From: Aldrovandia affinis
Taxonomy: Eukaryota > Chordata > Actinopteri > Notacanthiformes > Halosauridae
Direction: 5' to 3'
NCBI GenBank assembly: GCA_029706075.1
Contig: JAINUG010000477.1
Span: 1 to 64,000, forward strand
DNA length: 64,000 nucleotides
Positions within the stretch are counted from its first letter, which is position 1, and every line of letters starts with the position of its first letter. Of the stretch, positions 37,373 to 47,799 are shown in pieces. A program made the position numbers and the translations under genes. Under the pieces are notes generated by a model. It did no database searches, was not told where the DNA came from, and saw nothing but the letters and a program-made list of their open reading frames with translations.

Positions 37373-39880
37373 TCACCCCACCCCTGGTTCTGCTTTAGGG
37401 TGCGCGCTTGTGTGAATCCGCTGGTGTTTCTTCAGATTACCAACTGCACTGAAACTCTTCCCACACTGGTGTGGGCGCTCCCCTATATGAGTTTGCTGGT
37501 GTAGCATCAGTGAACTTGACCGAGTGAAACTCCTCCCACATTGGGAGCAGTGGTATGGGTGCTCCCCTGTATGAGTTCGCTGGTGTCGTTTCAAGTCCCC
37601 CAATGTTTTGAAACTCTTCCCACACTGGGAGCAGTGGTACAGGCGCTGCCCTGTGTGAATCAATTGGTGTCTCGTCAGATTAAAAACTACACTGAAACTC
37701 TTCCCACATTGGGAGCAGTGGTACGGACGCTCCCCTGTATGACTTCGCTGGTGTCGTTTCAGGTCCCCCAATGTTTTGAAACTCTTCCCACACTGGGAGC
37801 AGTGGTACGGGCGCTCCCCTGTATGAGTTCGCTGGTGTCGATTCAGGACCTGCAATGTGTTGAAACCCTTCCCACACTGGGAGCAGTGGTACGGGTGCTC
37901 CCCTGTATGAGTTCGCTGGTGTCGATTCAGTGAACTTGACCGAGTGAAACTCCTCCCACATTGGGAGCAGTGGTACGGGCGCTCCCCTGTATGGATTTGC
38001 TGGTGTTGCTTCAGTTCCTGCAAGCTGCGGAAACTCTTCCCACATTCGGAGCAGGGGTACGGACGCTCCCCTGTATGGATTTGCTGGTGTTGCTTCAGTT
38101 CCTGCAAGCTGCGTAAACTCTTCCCACATTCAGAGCAGGGGTATGGACGCTGCCCTGTATGGATTTTCTGGTGTTTCTTCAGATTACCAACATCACTGAA
38201 CCTCTTCCCACATTGGGAGCAGTGGTACGGGCGCTCCCCTGTATGAGTTCGCTGGTGTACCTTCAGTGAACCTGGATAAGTGAAACTCTTCCCACACTGG
38301 GAGCATGTGTGGGCCCCTGGAGTGCCTGTGTGTGACTGTGTTGGGGTGGGGAGAGTCTTAGGTGGTATGGGGTGCTGATATGTGCTGCTGGGAGGCAGTG
38401 GGTTCTCTGCTTCCTTTCCTCCAGACCTCAGACTCCTGCTGTAGTCCTCTGGGTGAACCTTCTCAATGTGCTGGTGAAGTTTCACTTCCTCCATGTGCAC
38501 GAATGGGCAATGGGAGCAGGTAAACACCTGAGACGACACCTCAGAAAGGTGTCCTGAGGAGAGAGAAGGCATAAAGGAGATATTAAGCTTTTTGGAAAAA
38601 TGTAAGTAAGCAGGTGCTGATAAACACAACTGTAATTGAGAGAAAGTACAAATGGATACAATGCTGAAGACTAAACAGAAAAAGTGAGGATTTATATTAG
38701 AAGTGATACATTGACCCTCCAGGTCCAACTCCTCCCTATTTCAGGGCTCCTCTACAGACAAAATCATATCAGTCGAATAGGCACCTCAGTGATAAAACAG
38801 AAATCACCTCAATACTGGTTTCATACAACCTTAAATGTCCAATAATGGTGCTTAAGGACTGTTGTCTTGTTTGTTGTCCTTTTCCTCAAACTCTTAAATG
38901 TTCTGCATTTGCAAAAGCTAACCGTCTCCAGTTCTGTGCTAGACATCCCTTTCTTGTTTGCTAAATGATTACATCACCTTTCTATTGGCTGACATAGCCC
39001 TGACTCAAACTAGCGCTGTCTAAGCCAAAGGGCTCAGCCTGCACCCAGAATATCAGAGATCTTAACCTGTGTTTTGGTTCCTGGGAGTGATGACAGGAGA
39101 GCTACAGGAGGCTTCAGCACAGCTCCTGTAAAAGGCACATTGTTTTGTGTAAGACTTGACAGCAATGAGGAGAAGAAACATTGTCTATTTTACAATTGAT
39201 TCTTACCTGTTCATTGATGACGCTTTCAGGGGTCTTTCCAATTGGCTAATCATCTTCCTCTTCTGGGTCACAACATGCCCCTTCTGCCCCAGTGACCTCA
39301 TCCTCACTGGTGAGAGCTCATGCAGTCTCCATGGATAACCTGTTCCCTGGTCTCTTTTGCTGGACAGGGAATGTGGAGGTGATGATACATGAACTGAGAT
39401 ATTTGTGAATTCAAGTCGGCGAATCAGCACTCTCGGCTGCTTTAGCAATAAGGACATGACAAGAGTGGACAATTCCCCTTCCTTTTGCCCACATTCAGAT
39501 TTTACTCCTTTCTTCTCCATTTTATCAGTTGGGGCTGTTTGATTGTTTAAATCTCTCTCCTGTTTAACCCTCTCCTTTTCTTGCTCCCTCCAAAGTCCCT
39601 CTTCATCTTTCACACCTTCCTTCCTCTCCATTTTCACACTCAGACACCTCTCTCCTTCCTCCTCCTTCAGGTTGAACAGTATGTCTTTTTCATCCCTGCT
39701 CATCTCGTATCCAGCCTTCCTCTCCTCTGTGTTTTTACTTGTGTTCATACTTGATCTCGGCTCCACCCCTGTATAATCTGCCCTGTCCACCACAGATTCT
39801 TCCTTCATGTCTTCATAAGGACATGACAATTGTGGACAGCTCCTTCCATTCCTGTTGCCTGCATTCTGATTATACTCCAT
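37373..39880 (-). CDS. ZNF copy D: C2H2 zinc-finger protein, intact, largest array
   Basis: Coding exons are 39,880-39,207, 39,080-39,067 (microexon) and 38,553-37,373, giving about 622 residues. The N-terminal domain carries six SUMO-consensus motifs (K26, K72, K83, K91, K106, K127). An atypical finger with Cys 242 and 245 is followed by a proline-rich linker. Ten canonical C2H2 fingers run in 28-residue steps from residue 313. A last, degenerate finger has lost a Cys. Fingers 3 and 4 share the same recognition helix, as do 7 and 9; fingers 5 and 10 share most of theirs. This suggests internal duplication of finger pairs. It is probably a sequence-specific nuclear DNA-binding protein with target unknown. 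The open frame also extends upstream of the chosen ATG, but MEYNQN is conserved in every copy. Confidence 0.87.
39067..39080 (-). other. 14-nt microexon of ZNF copy D
   Basis: On the minus strand, CACTCCCAG precedes GAACCAAAACACAG, followed by GTTAAG. Exon 2 ends ATG AAC AG before GTAAGA. Adding the 14 nt and then GACACC gives MNRNQNTGHLSEV in frame. Confidence 0.78.
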
Positions 39881-40341
39881 TCTTCTCCCCTCTGTCAATC
39901 TGCTTGCATCCTTCGCAGGTAGCAGTCTGTGGAGGCAGCACAAACAAATATAATGCCTTGGGACATGTCTTAAAAGGAAAGAATGGCAAATGGTGTCAAA
40001 AAGCAAATGGTGTCTTCACAAACAGACAACCATTGTTTTGTACTACATTTATAACATTTAATTTCAGAATACATAGTGAGCTAGCTAGCTAGCTGTACTG
40101 TATCAAGTTTACTTGCTTATGTGTGTTTTGTACAGACTAGTATTACGTGAACCACAAATTTAATTGGATTTGAGCAGGAAACTATGGCTGAAAACAAGAT
40201 TTGAGTGAAAACGCTGTTCACTTTCCTCCATTCCCCAAATCGCTTGTCATAAATCAGCCGTTTGTTAACTGGTTGAGTTACGCTACATAATTCTATCTGA
40301 ATTTCGAGTACCAAGTATTAGTATTAAGGTGCATGTACAAA

Positions 40342-40462
40342 TACACTGCCTGGCCAAAAAGAAAGTCACCACCTGGATTTAACTAAGCAAATAGGTAAGA
40401 GCCTTCCATTCGATAATTACCACAGTGATTAATATGTTTTAGCTGGCAACAAGTTATTTAAC
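40342..40462 (+). mobile_element. Tc1 5' fragment (unit D copy)
   Basis: TACACTGCCTGGCCAAAAAG starts at 40,342 after the same host flank as the complete Tc1 at 46,237. It is cut after TTATTTAAC by LINE sequence. The rest of the Tc1 is missing in this unit. Confidence 0.85.
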
Positions 40463-40690
40463 AGGCCATCAGAACCACCACAGAGGCAGCAGAAAAGGCC
40501 TCTAGATGGCTGTGGATCAGAAGGGGCGATCCGTGGTCGCATGCTACTTGGACACAAGCCGGGAATTGATCACTCCCGGCTGGGTCGCCTGAGTGAGGGT
40601 GTCTGATTGTTGAAAGACCCGAAACACCCGATGACCCCAGGTAACATCACTGAAGATGTGTCCAAGTGCATCGCAAGATGTATAAGTTAA
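40463..40690 (+). mobile_element. R2/HERO-like LINE 3'-end fragment (unit D)
   Basis: It matches the last coding part of the 40,691-44,189 LINE (from 44,100) and continues through its natural stop (AATTGA at about 40,565) into about 120 nt of 3' untranslated region (GCTGGGTCGCCTGAGTGAGG, then GATGTATAAG). The same fragment occurs inside the Tc1 at 46,356-46,580. Confidence 0.85.
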
Positions 40691-43600
40691 CTAGTTCAAT
40701 CTGGCTAGGCCAGTGACGTTCAGGAACAGGCTGGATGACTACCGCGAATAGTGTGGCGACAGCTGGAGAGACAGCAGACAGCACGGAAAGACGGCAACCG
40801 GGGCAGGGAGGGTTAGCACCCCAAACTGCAGCTTCCGAGAGGGAGAGCCCATAGTAGCTACGGAAAGCCTTACAGAGAAATACCCCCAGGGGTGCCCGAG
40901 AGGGGGGGAGGATGAGCACCCCAACCAGACGGACACACAGGCAACGACTCAAGCAAACCGAATATCGACAATGAGTGCAGAATGCCTATGTGGCAAGGTC
41001 TGCAAAAACCCGCGTGGCCTGAAGATCCACCCGGCCAAAATGAAATGCTTGATGAGGGAGCAGGTGGTACAGCGCACAGGAACAGCTCCTGGTGAGACGC
41101 AGGAGGAGCCAGGCCCGGAGTCACCCCACAGTGCCCGGAACCTCCATGTGCCAGCATCTCCACTCCCAAACAGAGTAGGAGTAAATCGACGGGTTAAGTG
41201 GCCTTCTGCCAACAAGGAGAAAGAATGGCTCCTGTTTGATGATGATGTGGATGAAATCCTTGAAGCAATGGCGAAGGGGGACGCTGACAGGAAGCTCCAG
41301 ACAATGACAACCATCATCATCAGCCTTGCTGCTGAGAGGTTTGGTACGGTGAAGGAACGGGGTACCAAGACTCCCTATGTAAAGAACCGTAGGGCAGAGA
41401 AGATCAGCCAGCTAAGGCAAGAGCTACGAAAGCTGAAGTGGCAGTTCAAGGAAGCAGGTGAGGAAGAGAGGAATGCGCTGGCAGAACTCCGCAGCATCCT
41501 CAGGAAGAAGCTCATCACTCTTCGCAGAGCAGAATGGCACAGAAGGCGGACGAAAGAGAGGGCCAAGAAACGGTCTGCCTTCATTGCAAACCCCTTCGGG
41601 TTCACCAAGCAGCTGCTAGGCCAGAAACACAGTGGCCACCTCACTTGCTCCAAAGAGGAAATAGACCACCATCTCCGCAACACCTACAGTGATGCAGCGA
41701 GGGAGGAGGACCTAGGGGAATGCACAGCCTTGATAAGACCACCCGCACCCACCACTGACTTCAACAGCAAAGAGCCCAGTTGGAAGGAGATCCAGGAGGT
41801 TGTCAAGACTGCCAGAGCCAGTTCAGCCCCCGGACCCAGTGGAGTGCCCTACAAAATGTACAAGAGGTGTCCCAGGCTCCTGCACCGATTGTGGAAGATC
41901 CTGAGGGTTATCTGGAGGAGGGGGAAGGTTGCCCAACAATGGAGATTTGCAGAAGGTGTCTGGATTCCTAAGGAGGAGAACTCAAGGAACATCGAGCAGT
42001 TCAGGACCATCTCGCTGCTCAGCGTTGAGGGAAAGATATTCCTTAGTATCGTTGCCCGACGTCTGACCGAGTACCTCCTAAACAATAAGTACACCGACAC
42101 CTCTGTGCAGAAAGGTGGAATCCCAAAGGTGCCAGGATGCCTTGAACACACAGGAGTGGTCACACAGCTCATCAGAGAGGCACGAGAAGGGAAAGGCGAC
42201 CTGGCAGTGCTGTGGCTGGACCTCACCAATGCGTATGGGTCCATACCCCATAAGTTGGTGGAAACAGCACTGGAGCGGCACCATGTCCCAGGCAAGATCA
42301 GGGATCTCATTTTGGACTATTACCACAGTTTCAATCTGAGAATCACCTCTGGGGCAGGCACATCAGAGTGGCACCGGCTGGAAAAAGGGATTATCACTGG
42401 ATGCACCATCTCAGTGATCCTCTTTGCCTTGGCCATGAACATGCTGGTCAAGTCAGCCGAGGTAGAGTGCAGAGGCCCTCTAACTAAGTCCGGAGTCCGG
42501 CAGCCCCCATCAGAGCCTTCATGGACGACCTGACAGTAAACAACAACATCAGTGCCGGGGTGCAGATGGATCCTCCAGGGCTTGGAGAGGCTCATCACTT
42601 GGGCCGGATGTGCTTCAAGCCAGCAAAATCCAGGTCCCTGGTACTGAAGAGAGGGAAGGTGATTGACCGGTTCCGCTTCTCTCTGGAAGGTACCCAGATC
42701 CCATCAGTCACCGAGAAACCCATCAAGAGTCTCGGCAAGACCTTTGACTGCACTCTGAAGGACGCTGCATCCATCAAGGCCACAAACCAAGAGCTGGAGG
42801 CATGGCTGGCAATGGTGGACAGGTCAGGCTCCCAGGTAAATTCAAGGCCTGGATTTACCAACACGGCATCCTCCCCAGGATTTTGTGGCCCCTGCTCAAA
42901 CACGAGTTCCCACTGTCCACTGTTGAGGGCTTTGAGAGGAGGATTAGCCATCACCTCCGCCGGTGGCTGGGCCTGCCACGAAGCCTGAGTAGCATTGCTC
43001 TGTACGGGAAGAAGAACAAACTGAAACTCCCCATGAGCAGCCTGAGTGAGGAGTTTAAAGTTACCCGTGCAAGGGAGGTGCTGCAGTACAGGGAGTCCAG
43101 TGACCCAAAAGTCTCCCAGGCCGGCATCGAGGTGAGGACTGGGAGGAAGTGGAGGGCGCAGGATGCAGTGGACGAGGCTGAGTCACGGCTACGCCACAGC
43201 GTTCTGGTGGGGCCAGTGGCGTCTGGCCGAGCAGGGCTTGGTAGCATTCCAACAACCCGCTATGACAAAGCCCACGGCAAAGACAGACGCCAACTGGTCC
43301 AAGAGGAGGTCAGAGCTGGGGTCGAGGAGCTGCGCGCAAGTCAGATGGTGGGGATGCGGCAGCAGGGCGCATGGACAAGATGGGAACAGGCAACAGACCG
43401 CAAGATCACCTGGTCCGAGCTGTGGAAGGCTGAGCCTTTCCGCATAAAGTTCCTGATTCAGTCTGTCTATGACGTCCTGCCCAGTCCATCCAACCTCTTC
43501 TGTTGGGGCAAGGTTGACTCACCAGCATGTCCCTTGTGCCTCAGAAGAGGAACACTTGAGCACATCCTCAGCTGTTGCCCAAAAGCACTGGGTGAAGGTC

Positions 43601-44189
43601 GCTACCGCTGGCGCCATGACCAGGTGCTAAAGGTGATTGCTGAGTCCATCTGCAGCGCCATAGATCAGATCAAGCGCCTCCGACCAGCAAGGCAGGCGAT
43701 CGCCTTTGTCAGAGCAGGAGAGAAGCCCAAGCCTCATCCAAAGGCAGCAGTAGGGCTCTTCGGAACAGCACCTGACTGGCAGATGAAGGCAGATCTAGGG
43801 AAGCAGCTCCGATTCCCAGAAAACATCGCAGAGACCACCCTGAGACCAGACATTGTGCTGTTCTCTGAAACATCAAAGCAGGTGGTCCTGCTAGAGCTCA
43901 CAGTTCCCTGGGAAGAGCGGATGGAGGAAGCCAATGAGCGAAAGAGAGCCAAGTACGCAGACTTGGTGGAAGAGTGCCGCAGAAGGGGGTGGCGTGCTCG
44001 GTGTGTGCCTATAGAGGTGGGCTGCAGAGGCTTCGCAGCTCAGTCGCTGTGCAAGGCCTACAGTCTCCTGGGCATCACAGGTGCACGTAAAAGGAAGGCC
44101 ATCAGAACCACCACAGAGGCAGCAGAAAAGGCCTCTAGATGGCTGTGGATCAGAAGGGGTGATCCGTGGTCGCATGCTACTTGGACACA
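40691..44189 (+). mobile_element. R2/HERO-like LINE with restriction-like endonuclease, nearly intact
   Basis: After a 5' untranslated region, one long ORF starts at 40,971 with a Cys-rich finger (CLCGKVCKN...H...C). It carries a basic region, RT motifs (APGPSGVPYKMY; motif A LWLDLTNAYGS at 42,213; motif B GCTISVILF; motif C FMDD at about 42,520), a CCHC knuckle (CPLCLRRGTLEH...C at about 43,530), and a restriction-like endonuclease (RPDIVLF...LELTVPWEER at 43,845-43,920). Only two one-base deletions, near 42,504 in a C run and near 42,828, break about 1,070 codons. The 3' untranslated region is missing because the element ends at a duplication junction. The N-terminal finger plus C-terminal endonuclease place it in the R2/NeSL/HERO group; HERO is my best guess. 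Confidence 0.87.
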
Positions 44190-45773
44190 CTGGGAGCATG
44201 TGTGGGCCCCTGGAGTGCCTGTGTGTGACTGTGTTGGGGTGGGGAGAGTCTTAGGCAAGGTGGGGTGCGGATGTGTGCTGCTGGGAGGCAGTGGGTTCAC
44301 TGCTCCCTTTCCTCCAGACCTCAGACTCCTGCTGTACTCCTCTGGGTGAACCCTCTCAATGTGCTGGTGAAGTTTCACTTCCTCCATGTGAACAAATGGG
44401 CACTGAGAGCAGGTAAACACCTGACACGACACCTCAGAAAGGTGTCCTGAGGAGAGAGAAGGCGTAAAGGAGATATTAAGCTTTTTGGAAAAATGTAAGT
44501 AAGCAGGTGCTGATAAACACAACTGTAATTGAGAGAAAGTACAAATGGATACAATGCTGAAGACTAAACAGGAAAAGTGAGGATTTATATTAGAAGTGAT
44601 ACAGAAGGTCCAACTCCTCCCTATTTCAGGGTTCCTCTACAGACAAAATCATATCAGTCGAATAGGCACCTCAGTGATAAAACAGAAATCACCTCAATAC
44701 TGGTTTCATACAACCTTAAATGTCCAATAATGGTGCTTAAGGACTGTTGTCTTGTTTGTTGTCCTTTTCCTCAAACTCTTAAATGTTCTGCATTTGCACA
44801 AGCTAACCGTCTCCAGTTCTGTGCTAGACATCCCTTTCTTGTTTGCTAAATGATTACATCACCTTTCTATTGGCTGACATAGCCCTGACTCGAACTAGCA
44901 ATGTCTAAGCCAAAGGGCTCAGCCTGCACCCAGAGAAAATTAATATCAGAGATCTTAACCTGTGTTTTGGTTCCTGGGAGTGATGACAGGAGAGCTACAG
45001 GAGGCTTCAGCACAGCTCCTGTGAAAGGCACATTATTTTGTGTAAGACTTGACAGCAATGAGGAGAAGAAACATTGTCTATTTTACAATTGATTCTTACC
45101 CGTTCATTGATGAAGCTTTCAGGGGTCTTTCCAATTGGCTAATCATCTTCCTCTTCTGGGTCACAACATGCCCCTTCTGCCCCAGTGACCTCATCCTCAC
45201 TGGTGAGAGCTCATGCCGTCTCCATGGATAACCTGTTCCCTGGTCTCTTTTGCTGGACAGGGAATGTGGAGGTGATGATACATGAACTGAGATATTTGTG
45301 AATTCAAGTCGGCGAATCAGCACTCTCGGCTGCTTTAGCAATAAGGACATGACAAGAGTGGACAATTCCCCTTCCTCTTGCCCACATTCAGATTTTACTC
45401 CTTTCTTCTCCATTTTATCAGTTGGGGCTGTTTGATTGTTTAAATCTCTCTCCTGTTTAACCCTCTCCTTTTCTTGCTCCCTCCAAAGTCCCTCTTCATC
45501 TTTCACACCTTCCTTCCTCTCCATTTTCACACTCAGACACCTCTCTCCTTCCTCCTCCTTCATGTTGAACAGTATGTCTTTTCCCTCACTGCTCATCTCG
45601 TATCCAGCCTTCCTCTCCTCTGTGTTTTTACTTCTGTTCATACTTGATCTCGGCTCCACCCCTGTATAATCTGCCCTGTCCACCACAGATTCTTCCTTCA
45701 TGTCTTCATAAGGACATGACAATTGTGGACAGCTCCTTCCATTCCTGTTGCCTGGATTCTGATTATACTCCAT
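44058..45773 (-). CDS. ZNF copy E: finger-less chimeric ZNF protein
   Basis: Exons are 45,773-45,100, 44,973-44,960 (microexon) and 44,446-44,058, giving about 358 residues. The first 316 residues match copy D closely: the SUMO-motif N-terminal domain, microexon, atypical finger and proline-rich linker. At the CSQC of the first array finger the sequence switches, at 44,186-44,189, into the antisense strand of the LINE. This adds a 42-residue tail with a hydrophobic run (VVVLMAFLL) and then a stop at 44,058. The whole finger array and the normal polyadenylation site are gone. All exons are open and all splice signals are kept. It may be a pseudogene, or it may make a protein that keeps effector-binding but not array DNA binding. 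Confidence 0.7.
44960..44973 (-). other. 14-nt microexon of ZNF copy E
   Basis: Identical to that of copy D: CACTCCCAG, then GAACCAAAACACAG, then GTTAAG on the minus strand. Confidence 0.72.
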
Positions 45774-46355
45774 TCTTCTCCCCTCTGTCAATCTGCTTGC
45801 ATCCTTCGCAGGTAGCAGTCTGTGGAGGCAGCACAAACAAATATAATGCCTTGGGACATGTCTTAAAAGGAAAGAATGGCAAATGGTGTCAAAAAGCAAA
45901 TGGTGTCTTCACAAACAGACAACCATTGTTTTGTACTACATTTATAACATTTAATTTCAGAATACATAGTGAGCTAGCTAGCTAGCTGTACTGTATCAAG
46001 TTTACTTGCTTGCGTGTGTTTTGTACAGACTAGTATTACGTGAACCACAAATTTAATTGGATTTGAGCAGGAAACTATGGCTGAAAACAAGATTTGAGTG
46101 AAAACGCTGTTCACTTTCCTCCATTCCCCAAATCGCTTGTCATAAATCAGCCGTTTGTTAACTGGTTGAGTTACGCTACAGAATTCTATCTGAATTTCGA
46201 GTACCAAGTATTAGTATTAAGGTGCATGTACAAATACACTGCCTGGCCAAAAAGAAAGTCACCACCTGGATTTAACTAAGCAAATAGGTAAGAGCCTTCC
46301 ATTCGATAATTACCGCAGTGATTAATATGTTTTAGCTGGCAACAAGTTATTTAAC

Positions 46356-46580
46356 AGGCCATCAGAACCACCACAGAGGCAGCAGAAAAGGCCTCTAGAT
46401 GGCTGTGGATCAGAAGGGGCGATCCGTGGTCGCATGCTACTTGGACACAAGCTGGGAATTGATCACTCCCGGCTGGGTCGCCTGAGTGAGGGTGTCTGAT
46501 TGTTGAAAGACCCAAAACACCCGATGACCCCAGGTAACATCACTGAAGATGTGTCCAAGTGCATCGCAAGATGTATAAGT
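46356..46580 (+). mobile_element. R2/HERO-like LINE 3' fragment nested in Tc1
   Basis: Same 3'-end fragment as 40,463-40,690, differing at a few bases. Here it is followed directly by the Tc1 sequence (CAACCCTAACTGATGCAG), so the original insertion context is preserved. Confidence 0.85.
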
Positions 46581-46630
46581 TAACCAACCCTAACTGATGC
46601 AGTGAGTAGCTTCTCATTTCCTAAACAACC

Positions 46631-47684
46631 ATGTCGGAAGACATATCCTGTGGTCGTGGAAAAGATGTTAATCTGTTTCAGAAGGGTCAAATTATTGGCC
46701 TGCATCAAGCAAAGAAAACAACTAAGGAGATTGCTGAAACTACTAAAATTGGGTTAAGAACTGTCCAACGCATTATTAAAACCTGGAAGGATAGTGGTGA
46801 ACCATCATCTTCGAGGAAGAAATGTGGTCAAAATAAAATCTTGAATGATCGTGATCGGCGATCACTTAAACGTTTGGTGAAATCATATCGTAAAAAATCA
46901 ACAGAACTCACGGCTATGTTTAATAGTGAAAGTAAGAGCATTTCCACACGCACGATGCGAAGGGAAGTCAAGGGATTGGGACTAAACAGCTGTGTAGCCT
47001 TAAGAAAACCACTTGTCAGTGAGGTTAGTCGGAAAAAAAGGCTTCAATTTGCTAGGGAGCATAAAGATTGGACTCTGGAGCAATGGAAGAAGGTCATGTG
47101 GTCTGATGAGTCCAGACTTACCCTGCTCCAGAGCGATGGGCGCATCAGGGTAAGAAGAGAGGCGGATAAAGTGATGCACCCATCATGTTTAGTGCCTACC
47201 GTACAAGCCTGTGGGGGCAGTGCTATGATCTGGGATTGCTGCAGTTGGTCAGGTCTAGGTTCAGCAACGTTATGTGCCCAAAGAATGAGGTCAGCGGACT
47301 ACCTGAATATACTGAATGACCAGGTTTTTCCATCAATGGATTTTTTTCTTCCCTGATGGCACGGGCATATTCCAAGATGACAATGCCACGATTAATCAGG
47401 CTCAAATTGTGAAAGAGTGGTTCAGGGAGCATGAGACATCATTTTCACACATGGATTGGCCACCACAGAGTCCAGACCTTAACCCCATTGAGAATCTTTG
47501 GCATGTGCTGGAGAAGACTTTGCACAGCGGTCCGACTCTCCCATCATCAATACAAGATCTTGGTGAAAAATGTATGCAACTCTGGACAGAAATAAATGTT
47601 GTGACATTGCAGAAGCTTATCGAAATGATGCCACGGCGAATGCGTGCCGTAATCAAAGCTAAAGGCAGTCCAACTAAATATTAA
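46631..47684 (+). pseudogene. Tc1 transposase, one frameshift
   Basis: The product starts MSEDISCGRGKDV. An N-terminal paired-like helix-turn-helix (QIIGLHQAKKTTKEIAE, LRTVQRIIKTW) is followed by a second DNA-binding region. The DDE core follows: Asp in VMWSDES, Asp in FQDDNATIN, and Glu in [11 protein letters not shown], with DD34E-type spacing. The length of about 345 residues is normal for Tc1. The frame shifts near 47,345 in a run of seven T. The catalytic residues are all present, so it is almost intact. Confidence 0.9.
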
Positions 47685-47799
47685 GAGTGTGTGACTTTTT
47701 TTGGGGACGGGCAGTGTATTTGACTATCTAGGTTTAGCTTAAAAGCTAAGAAATTGTCCTGTTATCATTTTTACCCTGGCCCAGGTGTAAATCTGTTAG

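Larger units (their letters stand above)
46237..47716 (+). mobile_element. Tc1 transposon, TA-flanked
   Basis: TA at 46,235-46,236 and 47,717-47,718 flanks terminal repeats CACTGCCTGGCCAAAAA and, inverted, CACTGCCCGTCCCCAAAAA. The flanks join to the uninterrupted host form seen at 2,265 and 20,430. It contains a transposase gene and, at 46,356-46,580, a LINE 3' fragment that inserted into it. Confidence 0.92.

Noticed and set aside
42802..44349. LINE ORF extending to 44,349 as a longer natural protein
   Set aside because: The last 53 codons or so read antisense ZNF sequence past the duplication junction. The 3' fragments at 40,463 and 46,356 show the true stop only a few codons after the junction.
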